Origin: JAVVHH01 sp963848035
Lineage (GTDB): Bacteria; Pseudomonadota; Alphaproteobacteria; Acetobacterales; Acetobacteraceae
DNA length: 64,000 nt
Reading direction: 5' to 3'
NCBI GenBank assembly: GCA_963848035.1
Contig: CAWKCD010000001.1
Span: 558,001 to 622,000, forward strand
Shown: piece by piece, positions 52,464 to 60,826 of the stretch
How the letters are laid out: the number at the start of each line of letters is the position of its first letter
How positions within the stretch are numbered: the stretch's first letter is position 1
Translations under genes and position numbers: made by a program
The notes under the pieces: model-generated
Seen by the model: the letters and a program-made list of their open reading frames with translations, nothing else
Database searches by the model: none
What the model was told of the DNA's origin: nothing

Positions 52464-53153
52464 TCAGCGCAGCGCCGAGACCGCATACTGGGCGCCGAAC
52501 GGCACCCGGCTGAGATGCCGCTCCAACGGCCGCAGCCCGGCGAGCACGTGCGGGAAGAACAAGTGGAAACTCACCTCCGGCTCCCGCCACCCGGCATCGC
52601 GCACGTATCGCGACAGGCCGCCCGACCGGATCAGCCGCGCATTCTCGTCGAACGGGCAGTTGCGGACCGAGCGCACCGTCAGCGGGTTCAAGGGATTGTG
52701 CTCGAACAGCGTCAGCATGCCGCCGGGCCGCGTCACGCGCTCCAGCTCGCGCAGCCATGCGACATGTTGCTCGTGCGGGATGTGGTGGAACACGCAGGCC
52801 GAGAAGACCAGGTCGAACGCGCCGGTCTCCGCCGGGATGCGCATGCCGTCGATCCGCAGCCCCAGCGATTGACCCGGGAACCGCGCCTCGGATCGGTCGA
52901 GGCTCGCCTGCGACACGTCGGCGCTCGTGAGCGCCGCATCCGGGAAATGCTGCCGGAAGTAGGGCACGGAATTGCCGATCCCCGCGCCGAAATCCAGGAT
53001 CCGCGTGACCCGCACACCCCGGCGGGCGACCATCCGCGCCAAGACCGCGATCTTGTATTCGGAAAAGAAAGCCGGCCCCTCGCCGGAGATCGCCACCGCT
53101 GCGCCGAGGATCTGCTCATAATTTTCAGCGAACCGGTCGAATTCCGCAGCCAT
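52464..53153 (-). CDS. Class I SAM-dependent methyltransferase
   Basis: A 229-residue methyltransferase. AdoMet motif I is in RILDFGAGIGNSVPYFRQHF, motif II region ADVSQASLDRSEAR, motif IV FDLVFSACVFHHIPHEQHVA, then LERVTRPGGMLTLFEHNP. ATG 53153 (MAAEFDRFAENYEQIL) is the typical start of this subgroup. No transmembrane segment. Substrate unknown; neighbours in other genomes of this type are glycan or lipid genes, but here it stands alone beside tRNA-Ser. Confidence 0.85.
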   Translation of the reverse strand: MAAEFDRFAENYEQILGAAVAISGEGPAFFSEYKIAVLARMVARRGVRVTRILDFGAGIGNSVPYFRQHFPDAALTSADVSQASLDRSEARFPGQSLGLRIDGMRIPAETGAFDLVFSACVFHHIPHEQHVAWLRELERVTRPGGMLTLFEHNPLNPLTVRSVRNCPFDENARLIRSGGLSRYVRDAGWREPEVSFHLFFPHVLAGLRPLERHLSRVPFGAQYAVSALR

Positions 53154-53224
53154 CAGTGCCGCCCCGGAGAAGCATGCGAGCATGATCTTGTAACCAGGGC
53201 CGTTCCAGCCCTAATGGCCCTCAG

Positions 53225-53713
53225 ATGACCGCCATCTACGTCGATGCCGATGCCTGCCCGGTCCGCGAGGAGATCTACCGCGTCGCCGAGCGCCTTCAGG
53301 TGCCTGTGCACGTCGTCTCCAACGGTTCCCGCCCGATCCGCTCGCCGGGGCTGCCCAATGTCCAGATGGTGCTCGTCCCGCCCGACCAGGACTCCGCGGA
53401 CGATTGGATCGCCGAGCGCATCGGCCCGGCCGATCTGTGCGCCACCGCCGATATTCCGCTCGCCTCGCGCTGCCTGGCCAAAGGCGCCCGCGCCGTTGCC
53501 TTCAACGGACGCGAATGGACCGGCGACAACATCGGCAGCGCACTCGCCGGGCGCGCCATTGGCCAGCACCTGCGCGAGATCGGCGTCACCACCGGCGGCC
53601 CGGCGGCGCTCACCGCGCGCGACCGCTCGGCCTTCCTCAACGCCCTCGACCGGCTGGTCCAGGCCGCCCGCCGCGGCAGGCCGCCGCCCCTGCGCCTTCG
53701 AGCGATGGATTAG
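53225..53713 (+). CDS. YaiI/YqxD (UPF0178) family protein
   Basis: A 162-residue protein of a widespread family with a PIN-like fold; function unknown, possibly a nuclease. MTAIYVDADACPVREEIYRV, VVSNGSRPIRSPG, DSADDWIAERI, DLCATADIPLASRCLAKGAR, and TTGGPAALTARDRSAFLNAL are family hallmarks with the conserved acidic residues. Its TAG stop (53711-53713) overlaps the TAA of the convergent gene. Confidence 0.92.
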   Translation: MTAIYVDADACPVREEIYRVAERLQVPVHVVSNGSRPIRSPGLPNVQMVLVPPDQDSADDWIAERIGPADLCATADIPLASRCLAKGARAVAFNGREWTGDNIGSALAGRAIGQHLREIGVTTGGPAALTARDRSAFLNALDRLVQAARRGRPPPLRLRAMD

Positions 53714-54729
53714 AAATAGGCGCCGAACGCGTCCCGCGCGCTGTCGGCCTGGACCGGCACATGGCGCAGGAACCGCTCGCGCTCCAACGGAAGGATGAAC
53801 GCGTCGGTGTTCATCTGGTCGATGAAGAACGGATTGTCGTAGCGGCGGCCCGTGATCCCGAAAAACAGCTGTAGGCATCCGCCGACATAGATCGCCTTGC
53901 GCTGCATCACGTCACGGATGTGCAACCCCAGCGGCATCGCATACGAGCCGCAGGACAGCAGCGCGATGTCGAAATCCTTTCGCAAGATCTCCGCCTTCAT
54001 CCGCTCGACCGTCGCGAACCAGTCGTGATCCGGGTAAAACTCCGGCGGCAGCCCGTGATACGTGATCGGCGTATTGTATGTGGACAGCGCGAAGTTCGGA
54101 TAGTTGTAGCCCGGGAAGAACTCGTGCCGGCGGCTGAAATTGGCGCGGATCGATTCCGCAAACGGCGAAATCACCAGCACGCGCTTGCCCTGCAGCATCT
54201 CCCCGAATAGCCGGAACAGGTTGTGCTCGCCTTTGACGATCTGCTCCACATACCCGTACGGGAACAGTCGCGTCTGCGCATGCCGCGCCGCGATCGCACC
54301 GATGAACGAGCGCAGCGCGCCGCGGATGGCGCTGGTGTCCACGTGGAATTGGCTGTTGATGCTGCCCGGCATGAATTCCGTCAGCAGCGGCTCGCCGACC
54401 ACGAGCAAGTCGCTGCACGCTTCGTAGTTGCGGGCCATGTACTGACAGAAGCGCGCCACGTTCCGATCGTCGTCGCCCTTGTCGTAATAGCCATTGAACA
54501 GCTTCACGATGCCGAATTTCGGCAGGATCAGCCGAAGCGCCTCCGCCTCGCCCAGCCGCGCCCGCAGATCGTGATATTCGATGACGATGTCGGAGTCGCT
54601 GCCGCCGATCCGGCCCAGGAACATCGGCGCCGGGCTCGCCAGCATGGCGCGGATCGCCTCGTGACACGCAGCGAACTGCTCGACCAACACCAGGTTCGGC
54701 GCACTCAGCGTCGCCGCCTCAGCGCCCAT
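53710..54729 (-). CDS. Putative GT-D-fold glycosyltransferase-like protein
   Basis: A 339-residue protein with no TM segment. MFLGRIGGSDSDIVIEYHDL near the N-terminus and the C-terminal DFDIALLSCGSYAMPLGLHI followed by MQRKAIYVGGCLQLFFGITG resemble the nucleotide-sugar binding ends of GT-D-type proteins. The assignment is tentative. It follows two glycosyltransferases on the same strand (95-bp gap), consistent with a glycan role. It converges on the YaiI gene with a 4-bp overlap. Confidence 0.55.
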   Translation of the reverse strand: MGAEAATLSAPNLVLVEQFAACHEAIRAMLASPAPMFLGRIGGSDSDIVIEYHDLRARLGEAEALRLILPKFGIVKLFNGYYDKGDDDRNVARFCQYMARNYEACSDLLVVGEPLLTEFMPGSINSQFHVDTSAIRGALRSFIGAIAARHAQTRLFPYGYVEQIVKGEHNLFRLFGEMLQGKRVLVISPFAESIRANFSRRHEFFPGYNYPNFALSTYNTPITYHGLPPEFYPDHDWFATVERMKAEILRKDFDIALLSCGSYAMPLGLHIRDVMQRKAIYVGGCLQLFFGITGRRYDNPFFIDQMNTDAFILPLERERFLRHVPVQADSARDAFGAYF

Positions 54730-54824
54730 ATCGTATCATCTCGAACTGTCTCCCGCGCATCGCGCGTCACTCCCCATCGCGGCAGATCTCATGTCGCTTG
54801 TCCGCCGTTCGAACACCGTACTCG

Positions 54825-56093
54825 CTAAGCCGCTATCACATCCAATAGGTCGGAAACCATCATTGACCGCTCCGGCGGTTTCGGCAGCCCCGCCGCCAGC
54901 CGGTCCCACAACCCCTCCTCCGTTGCCGCACGCTGGATCGTTCGCGCCAGCGCCCGGTGATCGCCGACGGAGAAATGCAACCCGGCCACCTCGTCCTCTA
55001 CCCGTTCCGCCGGTCCACCAACGTCCGAACAAAGGACGGGTTTGCCGAACATCCAAGCCTCGGAGATCACCAAGCCAAATATCTCCCACCACGTGCTGGG
55101 CACGATGCACCAGTCCACCCGCGCCATCCGCCCGGCCAGGTCGTCCACGTGATAGGGCCCATTCAGGTGCACGATCTGCTCCTCGATCGGCAGCGCCGCC
55201 TCCTCGGCTAGGAACGCCTCGATCTCCTGCCGCACCGGCTCCGAGGCGTAGCGCAAATTGTTCCCGTTCAGGTCCACGCTGAACTCCGTGAATCCCTCGG
55301 CGCGGAGCTGTTGCACCGCCCGCAGCAGGATGTGCACGCCCTTGCTGTCGACGAATTGGCCGAAAAAGCCGAATCGCGTCTTGGGTCCCGGCAGCCCCGG
55401 CTGTTTCTTGCCATAGACGCGCTGGCCGTTGGTCACGTGATGGATCTTCTCGCGCGGGATTCCCCAGCGCACGTAATGCTCGATCATGAACCGGCTCGGG
55501 CAGGTGAACACGTCGACGACGCCCAGATGCGCCTGGAACCACAACCGCCGGGTCAGGAACTGCTCCGGCGAACGCTCCGGGAAGCATTGGTGGCACCGCA
55601 CCGGGCTCGCATGCGTGCAGAGTGAACGGTCGGTGCGCCGGACCATGTGGCCATCCGCGGCGCAGATGCTCATGAACTCATGGAACGTGAGGACGATACG
55701 CGCATTCGGCAGCACCCTGCGGGTCAGGGTGAGAAGATCGACGCCAAAAGTAAAGAAATGATGGAAATGGACGATATCGGGCCGAACCAGCTCGAGAAAA
55801 TCCACGAAGGCGTCAATTACCTGCGGCGAGCTCGTTTTATGCCACCAGTAATCGTAATCCTGCATCAGGAACAAAAACTCGTCCGGCCGCCCGTCGAACC
55901 CCGTGATGCGCGCCCCCGCCTTATAGAGCGCCGGGTAATGCGTGTCCGTCGACGCCAGCAGCGTCACGTCGTGCTCGTTGCGCTCCTTCAGCCCCTCGAA
56001 CAGCTCGTAGCAGATCTGCTGCGCCCCGCCGCGGATCAGTTCCGGGTGGAACAGGCTGACCAGCAGGATGCGCTGGCGTCCGGCCGCACTCAC
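54825..56093 (-). CDS. Family 4 glycosyltransferase
   Basis: A 422-residue GT-B enzyme. The N-domain starts RILLVSLFHPELIRGGAQQI (donor/acceptor loop) and has DIVHFHHFFTFGVD. The C-domain shows RFGFFGQFVDSKGVHILLRA and the nucleotide-sugar motif VPSTWWEIFGLVISEAWMFG with KPVLCSDVGG. A Cys-rich segment CTHASPVRCHQCFPE is common in this subgroup. GTG 56093 overlaps the stop of the GT2 gene upstream (GTGA), so both act in one pathway, probably extracellular or lipopolysaccharide glycan. Confidence 0.9.
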   Translation of the reverse strand: MSAAGRQRILLVSLFHPELIRGGAQQICYELFEGLKERNEHDVTLLASTDTHYPALYKAGARITGFDGRPDEFLFLMQDYDYWWHKTSSPQVIDAFVDFLELVRPDIVHFHHFFTFGVDLLTLTRRVLPNARIVLTFHEFMSICAADGHMVRRTDRSLCTHASPVRCHQCFPERSPEQFLTRRLWFQAHLGVVDVFTCPSRFMIEHYVRWGIPREKIHHVTNGQRVYGKKQPGLPGPKTRFGFFGQFVDSKGVHILLRAVQQLRAEGFTEFSVDLNGNNLRYASEPVRQEIEAFLAEEAALPIEEQIVHLNGPYHVDDLAGRMARVDWCIVPSTWWEIFGLVISEAWMFGKPVLCSDVGGPAERVEDEVAGLHFSVGDHRALARTIQRAATEEGLWDRLAAGLPKPPERSMMVSDLLDVIAA

Positions 56094-57826
56094 GAGCGGT
56101 CGCCGCGCGACAGCCGCGTCGCAAAGGTTTTCAGCCGGCTGCCGGCGGCCGACGCCGGCGCGCTCGCGGCCGGCCGGGCCGGCTTCGGCACCTCCCAGCG
56201 ATCCGCCTGCAGCAATGCGTGCGACGGCTTACGCCCCGACAGCGAGCTCTGAATCAGATTTCCCCATTTGCGCGTGAAGTACCATCGGTTGACCAGCGAC
56301 CCGCCCTCGTGCACCGGCCGCCGCACCGAGCCTTTACCCTCGAGATGCCAGAACCGCACGTTCTGCAGCCAGGCCGGCACCCCGGCCTCGAGACTGTTCA
56401 GGCATAAATCGGCGTCCTCGTAATGCCCGAACACGAAGCTTTCGTTGAAGCCGCCGAGACGCTCGAACCAATCCCGGTCGACGGAGATGAAGGCCCCGGT
56501 CACCGCCGGCACCGGCCGCGTCGCCGAATACACGTCCGACCACGCCGGCGCGCCTTTGCCATAGTGCTCGACCCGGATCAGCGTCTCCGACTCGATCCCC
56601 CGCGACTTGACCGACAGTCCCTTGTCGATCTCGAAATACATGCCGCCATGCATCAGCGAGCCGTCGTCGTAATAGAGCGGCGCGCCGAACAGCGTGGTCG
56701 CCGAGCTGGGCTGGTCCTCGATGATCGCGCCGTGCAGCTGCGCCCAGTTGTCGTCGCGCGGGAACACGTCCGGATTGATGAACACCAGCCGACCGCTGCG
56801 CGCCGCGCGGGCCGCCACGTTGTTCGCCGCGCTGAACCCCGCATTGTCCGGCAGCGTGACCAGCGTGACTGTGAGCCCATAGATCCGCTCGGCGATCCGC
56901 GCTTCCTTGTGCAGCGATTCCGCCAATTCCGGGCTGTTCAGCACGTACACGAACTCGATGTCCGCCACGCCCTTCCCGGTGGCGAACAGCGCGTTCTGCA
57001 GAAAGAAATATTCCACCTTGCCGAACAGGCACACGATGAACGACGCGCTGAATCGCTCCCGCTGCGGCCCGAACCGCTCGATATAGGCGGCCCCGGTGAC
57101 CCCGGTCGACATCCGCCGGTTCAGCGCCATCGTCGCCACGCCGGCGCCCAGGTCGAGTTGGCGGAACGCCTCGATATCGCGGTTCCCCAAATAGGAGAGC
57201 GAGGCGAAATGGCCGAGCGCCGTCTCGCGCAATTCGGTGTCCGACGCGATCCGCGGCGCCATCTCGACCTGCGAGAACCGCCCGTCGGCGAACCGCGCCC
57301 GCAGCAGCATCAAGCCCGGCCGCACCCCGCCTTCGGCCAGCAGCCCGGCATGGTCCAGCAGCCAGAACCCGAACGGGTGCGCGCCGGAAAAGCCCAGCGC
57401 CTGCTCCGCGTCCTGTCGCCGGCAGCGCGCGATCGCCCGGCTGTTGAAACCCTCGCGATCCTGCACCACCGACACGCTCAGCAGCGCGTTCGCCCGATCG
57501 TCGCTCCAGCCGACGACGAACACGAAACCGCTTTCCGACATCAGGAACGCTTCGATGTTGAACGAGAGCTGCCCATGCGCCGGCCGCTCCTCGCACCCGC
57601 CGGCAAGCTGCAGGATGTAGTCCGCCGCCTCCAGCCGGCGCTCTGGCCGCCCGACGCTCAGATAATGGTCGAGCGCCGAATCGGCCTCGCCCGACGCGAT
57701 TGCGTCGTTCGCATCGGCATAGCTGTGAAGATACGCCTCGGCGTTGAACTCGACGATCCCGAAAGAGGGCAGAAGCGGATCTTCGGCAGCGCTCGATGCG
57801 AAGCCCAGGCTTTCGAAATCATCCAT
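56090..57826 (-). CDS. Family 2 glycosyltransferase with N-terminal WYL-x-x-YPDV-like repeat
   Basis: A 578-residue protein. The first about 70 residues carry one copy of a helical repeat (FNAEAYLHSYADANDAIASG, ALDHYLSVGRPERR) also found in the next gene upstream. Residues about 260-530 are a GT-A domain: FSASFIVCLFGKVEYFFLQN, NAGFSAANNVAARAARSGRL, VFINPDVFPRDDN (metal-binding DxD position), VTGAFISVDRDWFERLGGFN and YEDADLCLN. The middle (SFNIEAFLMSESGFVFVVGW) is unassigned. Confidence 0.87.
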   Translation of the reverse strand: MDDFESLGFASSAAEDPLLPSFGIVEFNAEAYLHSYADANDAIASGEADSALDHYLSVGRPERRLEAADYILQLAGGCEERPAHGQLSFNIEAFLMSESGFVFVVGWSDDRANALLSVSVVQDREGFNSRAIARCRRQDAEQALGFSGAHPFGFWLLDHAGLLAEGGVRPGLMLLRARFADGRFSQVEMAPRIASDTELRETALGHFASLSYLGNRDIEAFRQLDLGAGVATMALNRRMSTGVTGAAYIERFGPQRERFSASFIVCLFGKVEYFFLQNALFATGKGVADIEFVYVLNSPELAESLHKEARIAERIYGLTVTLVTLPDNAGFSAANNVAARAARSGRLVFINPDVFPRDDNWAQLHGAIIEDQPSSATTLFGAPLYYDDGSLMHGGMYFEIDKGLSVKSRGIESETLIRVEHYGKGAPAWSDVYSATRPVPAVTGAFISVDRDWFERLGGFNESFVFGHYEDADLCLNSLEAGVPAWLQNVRFWHLEGKGSVRRPVHEGGSLVNRWYFTRKWGNLIQSSLSGRKPSHALLQADRWEVPKPARPAASAPASAAGSRLKTFATRLSRGDRS

Positions 57827-57894
57827 GCCGCGCCTTATGACCGAAGATTAGGGCCCGCTCGAGAATGCGCCACGTTGCATTGTCGAACGGGCTC

Positions 57895-58338
57895 TCAGAA
57901 ATTGACCGCCCGCAACATCGGCGTGTCGCCTGCCGTATGCAACACGAAGCCGGGATACGGATAACGGCCCTCTTGATAGCCGATTTGCTCGAAATGCTCT
58001 TGAGCCGATGAAAATATTTTCCGCGTGATGGCCAGCTGGACGTCCGGATACTCCAGAAGGTACCATTTCGCGTCAACCTCGATCCGGTACGGCATCCGGT
58101 GCTCGAAATAGCCGGAATGACAGTAATGCTCCAACGCGGTCTTCAGCACGCCGGACCGCACCGCCTCCGCCACATCCGGATACCGCGCCAGATACCAATC
58201 GGCGTCGAACATGACCTGGCTGATGTTCCGACCCAGGATCGAAATCCAAAAATCCCGATCGACGGCAACGTAATTGGACTTGATCGAAGGCAAGACTTTT
58301 CGAACGTTTAACAAAGCGGCGTAGGTCTCGAATGGCAT
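57895..58338 (-). CDS. Small protein with two WYL-x-x-YPDV repeats
   Basis: A 147-residue protein built of two copies of a roughly 40-residue helical unit: FDADWYLARYPDVAEAVRSG with ALEHYCHSGYFEHRMPY, and VDAKWYLLEYPDVQLAITRK with AQEHFEQIGYQEGRYPYPG. The same unit occurs at the N-terminus of the adjacent GT2 (56090-57826). Such repeats are found attached to glycosyltransferases and surface proteins; function unknown. ATG 58338 preferred over GTG 58371. Confidence 0.75.
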   Translation of the reverse strand: MPFETYAALLNVRKVLPSIKSNYVAVDRDFWISILGRNISQVMFDADWYLARYPDVAEAVRSGVLKTALEHYCHSGYFEHRMPYRIEVDAKWYLLEYPDVQLAITRKIFSSAQEHFEQIGYQEGRYPYPGFVLHTAGDTPMLRAVNF

Positions 58339-58458
58339 CGTGACAGTTCCCGAGGGCTCGACGAGCGACACCGCCCGTTATAGCAGAAACCCCGGCGTCA
58401 TGTAAGGAAATCGTTAATAAATCCTTTATTGTAGACGCAAGACGACCAAAACCGTCAT

Positions 58459-59424
58459 TTAATCGTCAACACCACCCCAAAGCGCCGGCTCGACCGCGCC
58501 GACCTGCGACGTGATCCGCCCATAGGCCTCCGGCCGGCGATGCCGGTCGAAGGCGAAGATCGTCGTCCGTCCCAGCGTGCAGCGGTCGAGGTCGCAATCC
58601 GCGGTGATCAGCTCGTCGCCCCAGCTCGTCGCCTCCGCCATGATCTCCCCCTGCGGATTGACGATGATCGAGTTGCCGAACAACTCGCACCCGTCCTCGA
58701 CCCCCGCCTTCGCCGTCGCCACCGCGAAAGTAGCGTTCTGATACGCCCCCGCCTGGATGCTCAGATGGCTGTGCTGCACCCGCAAATGGTGCGCCTCGAA
58801 CCCCGCCGCGTCCTGGTTCGTGCTCGGCGTGTTGTAGCCCAGCATGACCAGCTCGACCGACTGCAGCCCCAGCACCCGCCACGCCTCCGGCCAGCGCCGA
58901 TCGTTGCAGATCATCAGCCCCGCATTGACCAACCCGTCCCCCAACGGCGCCCGGATCACCGGAAACCCGAGATCCCCCACCTCGAAATACCGCTTCTCCA
59001 GATGCTGGACGCGGCGCCGCGGCAGATGCTCCGCGTGACCCGGCAGATGCACCTTGCGATATTTCAGCATCACCTCGCCCCGCGGATTGACCAGCACGGC
59101 CGTATTGAAATGCCGCCCCTCCGGCGTCCGCTCCGCATAGCCGAGATGGAACGCGATCCCGAACCGACGCGCCGCCTCGAACAGCGGCGCCGTCTCGTTG
59201 GACGGCAGCGCCGTCTCGAACCATTGGTCGGCCTCCCGCCGGTCCTCGTAATAGTGCCGCGGGAAGAACGTGGTCAGCGCCAGCTCCGGATACACCACGA
59301 CCTGCACCCCCCGGGCATGCGCGCGCTCCATCAGCCGCACCATCCGGTCCACCGCCGATGCCCGCGGCTCCGCCTTCTGGATCGGCCCGAGCTGCGCCGC
59401 GCCGACCGTGAGCAGCCGCGCCAT
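58459..59424 (-). CDS. Nitrilase-superfamily N-carbamoyl-D-amino-acid hydrolase-like amidase
   Basis: A 321-residue CN-hydrolase. Catalytic Glu in VVVYPELALTTFFPRHYYED, Lys in LKYRKVHLPG, and Cys in NAGLMICNDRRWPEAWRVLG, with the downstream GYNTPSTN typical of D-carbamoylases. ATG 59424 overlaps the stop of the amidohydrolase upstream (TGATG), matching the hydantoinase/carbamoylase pairing in which a ring is opened and the N-carbamoyl group then removed. Substrate stereochemistry is inferred from resemblance only. Confidence 0.85.
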   Translation of the reverse strand: MARLLTVGAAQLGPIQKAEPRASAVDRMVRLMERAHARGVQVVVYPELALTTFFPRHYYEDRREADQWFETALPSNETAPLFEAARRFGIAFHLGYAERTPEGRHFNTAVLVNPRGEVMLKYRKVHLPGHAEHLPRRRVQHLEKRYFEVGDLGFPVIRAPLGDGLVNAGLMICNDRRWPEAWRVLGLQSVELVMLGYNTPSTNQDAAGFEAHHLRVQHSHLSIQAGAYQNATFAVATAKAGVEDGCELFGNSIIVNPQGEIMAEATSWGDELITADCDLDRCTLGRTTIFAFDRHRRPEAYGRITSQVGAVEPALWGGVDD

Positions 59425-60777
59425 CAGTGCGCCTCCCGCCGCACGAACCGCCCGGCGCCGGGCTTGGCGAGCACCGACGCGCCGTCCCAGATCACCTGCC
59501 CGCGCAGCAGCGTCGCCGCCACCCGCGCCCGCATCGGCCGCCCCTGATACGGCGACCAGCGCATCACCGGCACATCCTGGATCTGGCTTTCGTCGAACGT
59601 GAACTCCCCCCGCTCGAGCACCACCAGATCCGCGTCCGACCCCACCGCGATCTCCCCCTTGCGCGGCCAGATCCCATGCATCTGCGCGCTGCGCCGCGCG
59701 CAATACGTCGCCATCAGCGTCGGCGACAGCCCCCGCTCGTCCAGCAGCGTGAACATCAGCGGCGCGAAACTCTGCAGCCCGGTCAGCCCGGCGCCGCACG
59801 CGAAAATGTCCGCCGACGCCTTGCGGTCCGCCGGCCACGGCGCGTGATCGGTCGACACATAGGCGATCTTGTCCGCCTCGAGCGCCCCCCACATCCGCTC
59901 GACCTCGTCCGCGCCGCGGAACGGCGGGTTGCACTTCCCCCGCCCGCCCAGCCGCACCAGGTCGTCCTCGGTCATGCACAGATACTGGATGCACGCCTCG
60001 CCCGTCGCCTGCGCGCCCATCCCCCGGAACGCCTCCGCGATCGCGAACCCGCGCGCCACCGAGGAATGCGCGATGTGCACATGCGCCCCGGTCTCGAGCC
60101 CGATCTCGAAGATCTCCAGATCCGCCATCGTCTCCGCCAGCGGCGGCCGCGTCCGCGCATGCATGATCGCATGCGTCTGCCCAGCCGCCCGCGCCGACGC
60201 CGTCAGCCGCTCGACCAGCTCCTGGTCCTCGTTGTGCACCGCCACCGGCAACCCGGTCTTCGCGATCTCGCGGAACGCCTCGACCATGGTCGGGTGGTCG
60301 ATCCGCGGAAACCGCACCGGGTCGTATTCATAGGTCGAGAGCTTGAACGCCGAGATCCCCGCCGCTGCCAGCCCGGCGATCGCATCCACGCCACCCTGCT
60401 TCCGGATCGTGCCGTACAGCGCCATGTCGACATGCGCGAGACGCTCGACGAAGCCGATCTTCTCGGCCAGCACGTCCGCGCTCCGTCACCGCCTGCGGCA
60501 CGTCGTAGGGCATGTCGACGCAGGTGGTCACCCCGCCTGCCGCAGCCGACCGCGTCGAGCCCTCGATCCCCGGCCAGCCGATCGCCGAACTCGTGTGCAT
60601 GTGCCCGTCCACCAGCCCCGGCAGGATCAGCTTGTCGCCATAATCCAGCACCGTCGCGCACGCCGGCGCCTGGTCCCGCCCGACGCCGGCGATCGTCTCC
60701 CCCGCGACCGCGATCCAGCCATTCGTGAACACATCCTGCGCCGTGACGACGGTCCCGCGGATCAGCGTATCGATCAT
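59424..60777 (-). pseudogene. Cyclic amidohydrolase (hydantoinase/allantoinase/dihydroorotase family), one frameshift
   Basis: Binuclear-zinc amidohydrolase. Motifs in order: LILPGLVDGHMHTSSAIGWP (HxH), AFKLSTYEYDP (carboxylated Lys), VAVHNEDQELVERL (His), VHIAHSS (His), YVSTDHAPWP (Asp). After VTERG the frame shifts near 60478 to DVLAEKIGFVERLAHVDMAL; one inserted base accounts for it. ATG 60777. Most like AllB/hydantoinase enzymes; partner gene downstream hydrolyses N-carbamoyl products. Confidence 0.87.
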
Positions 60778-60826
60778 GGTGTCTCCTTCGGCCCCCACGA
60801 TACGCAGCAGGGCACCGCGCGCAAAC

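Noticed and set aside
58540..60728. Long plus-strand frames opposite the amidase and amidohydrolase genes
   Set aside because: Arg/Pro/His-rich shadows without domain signatures.
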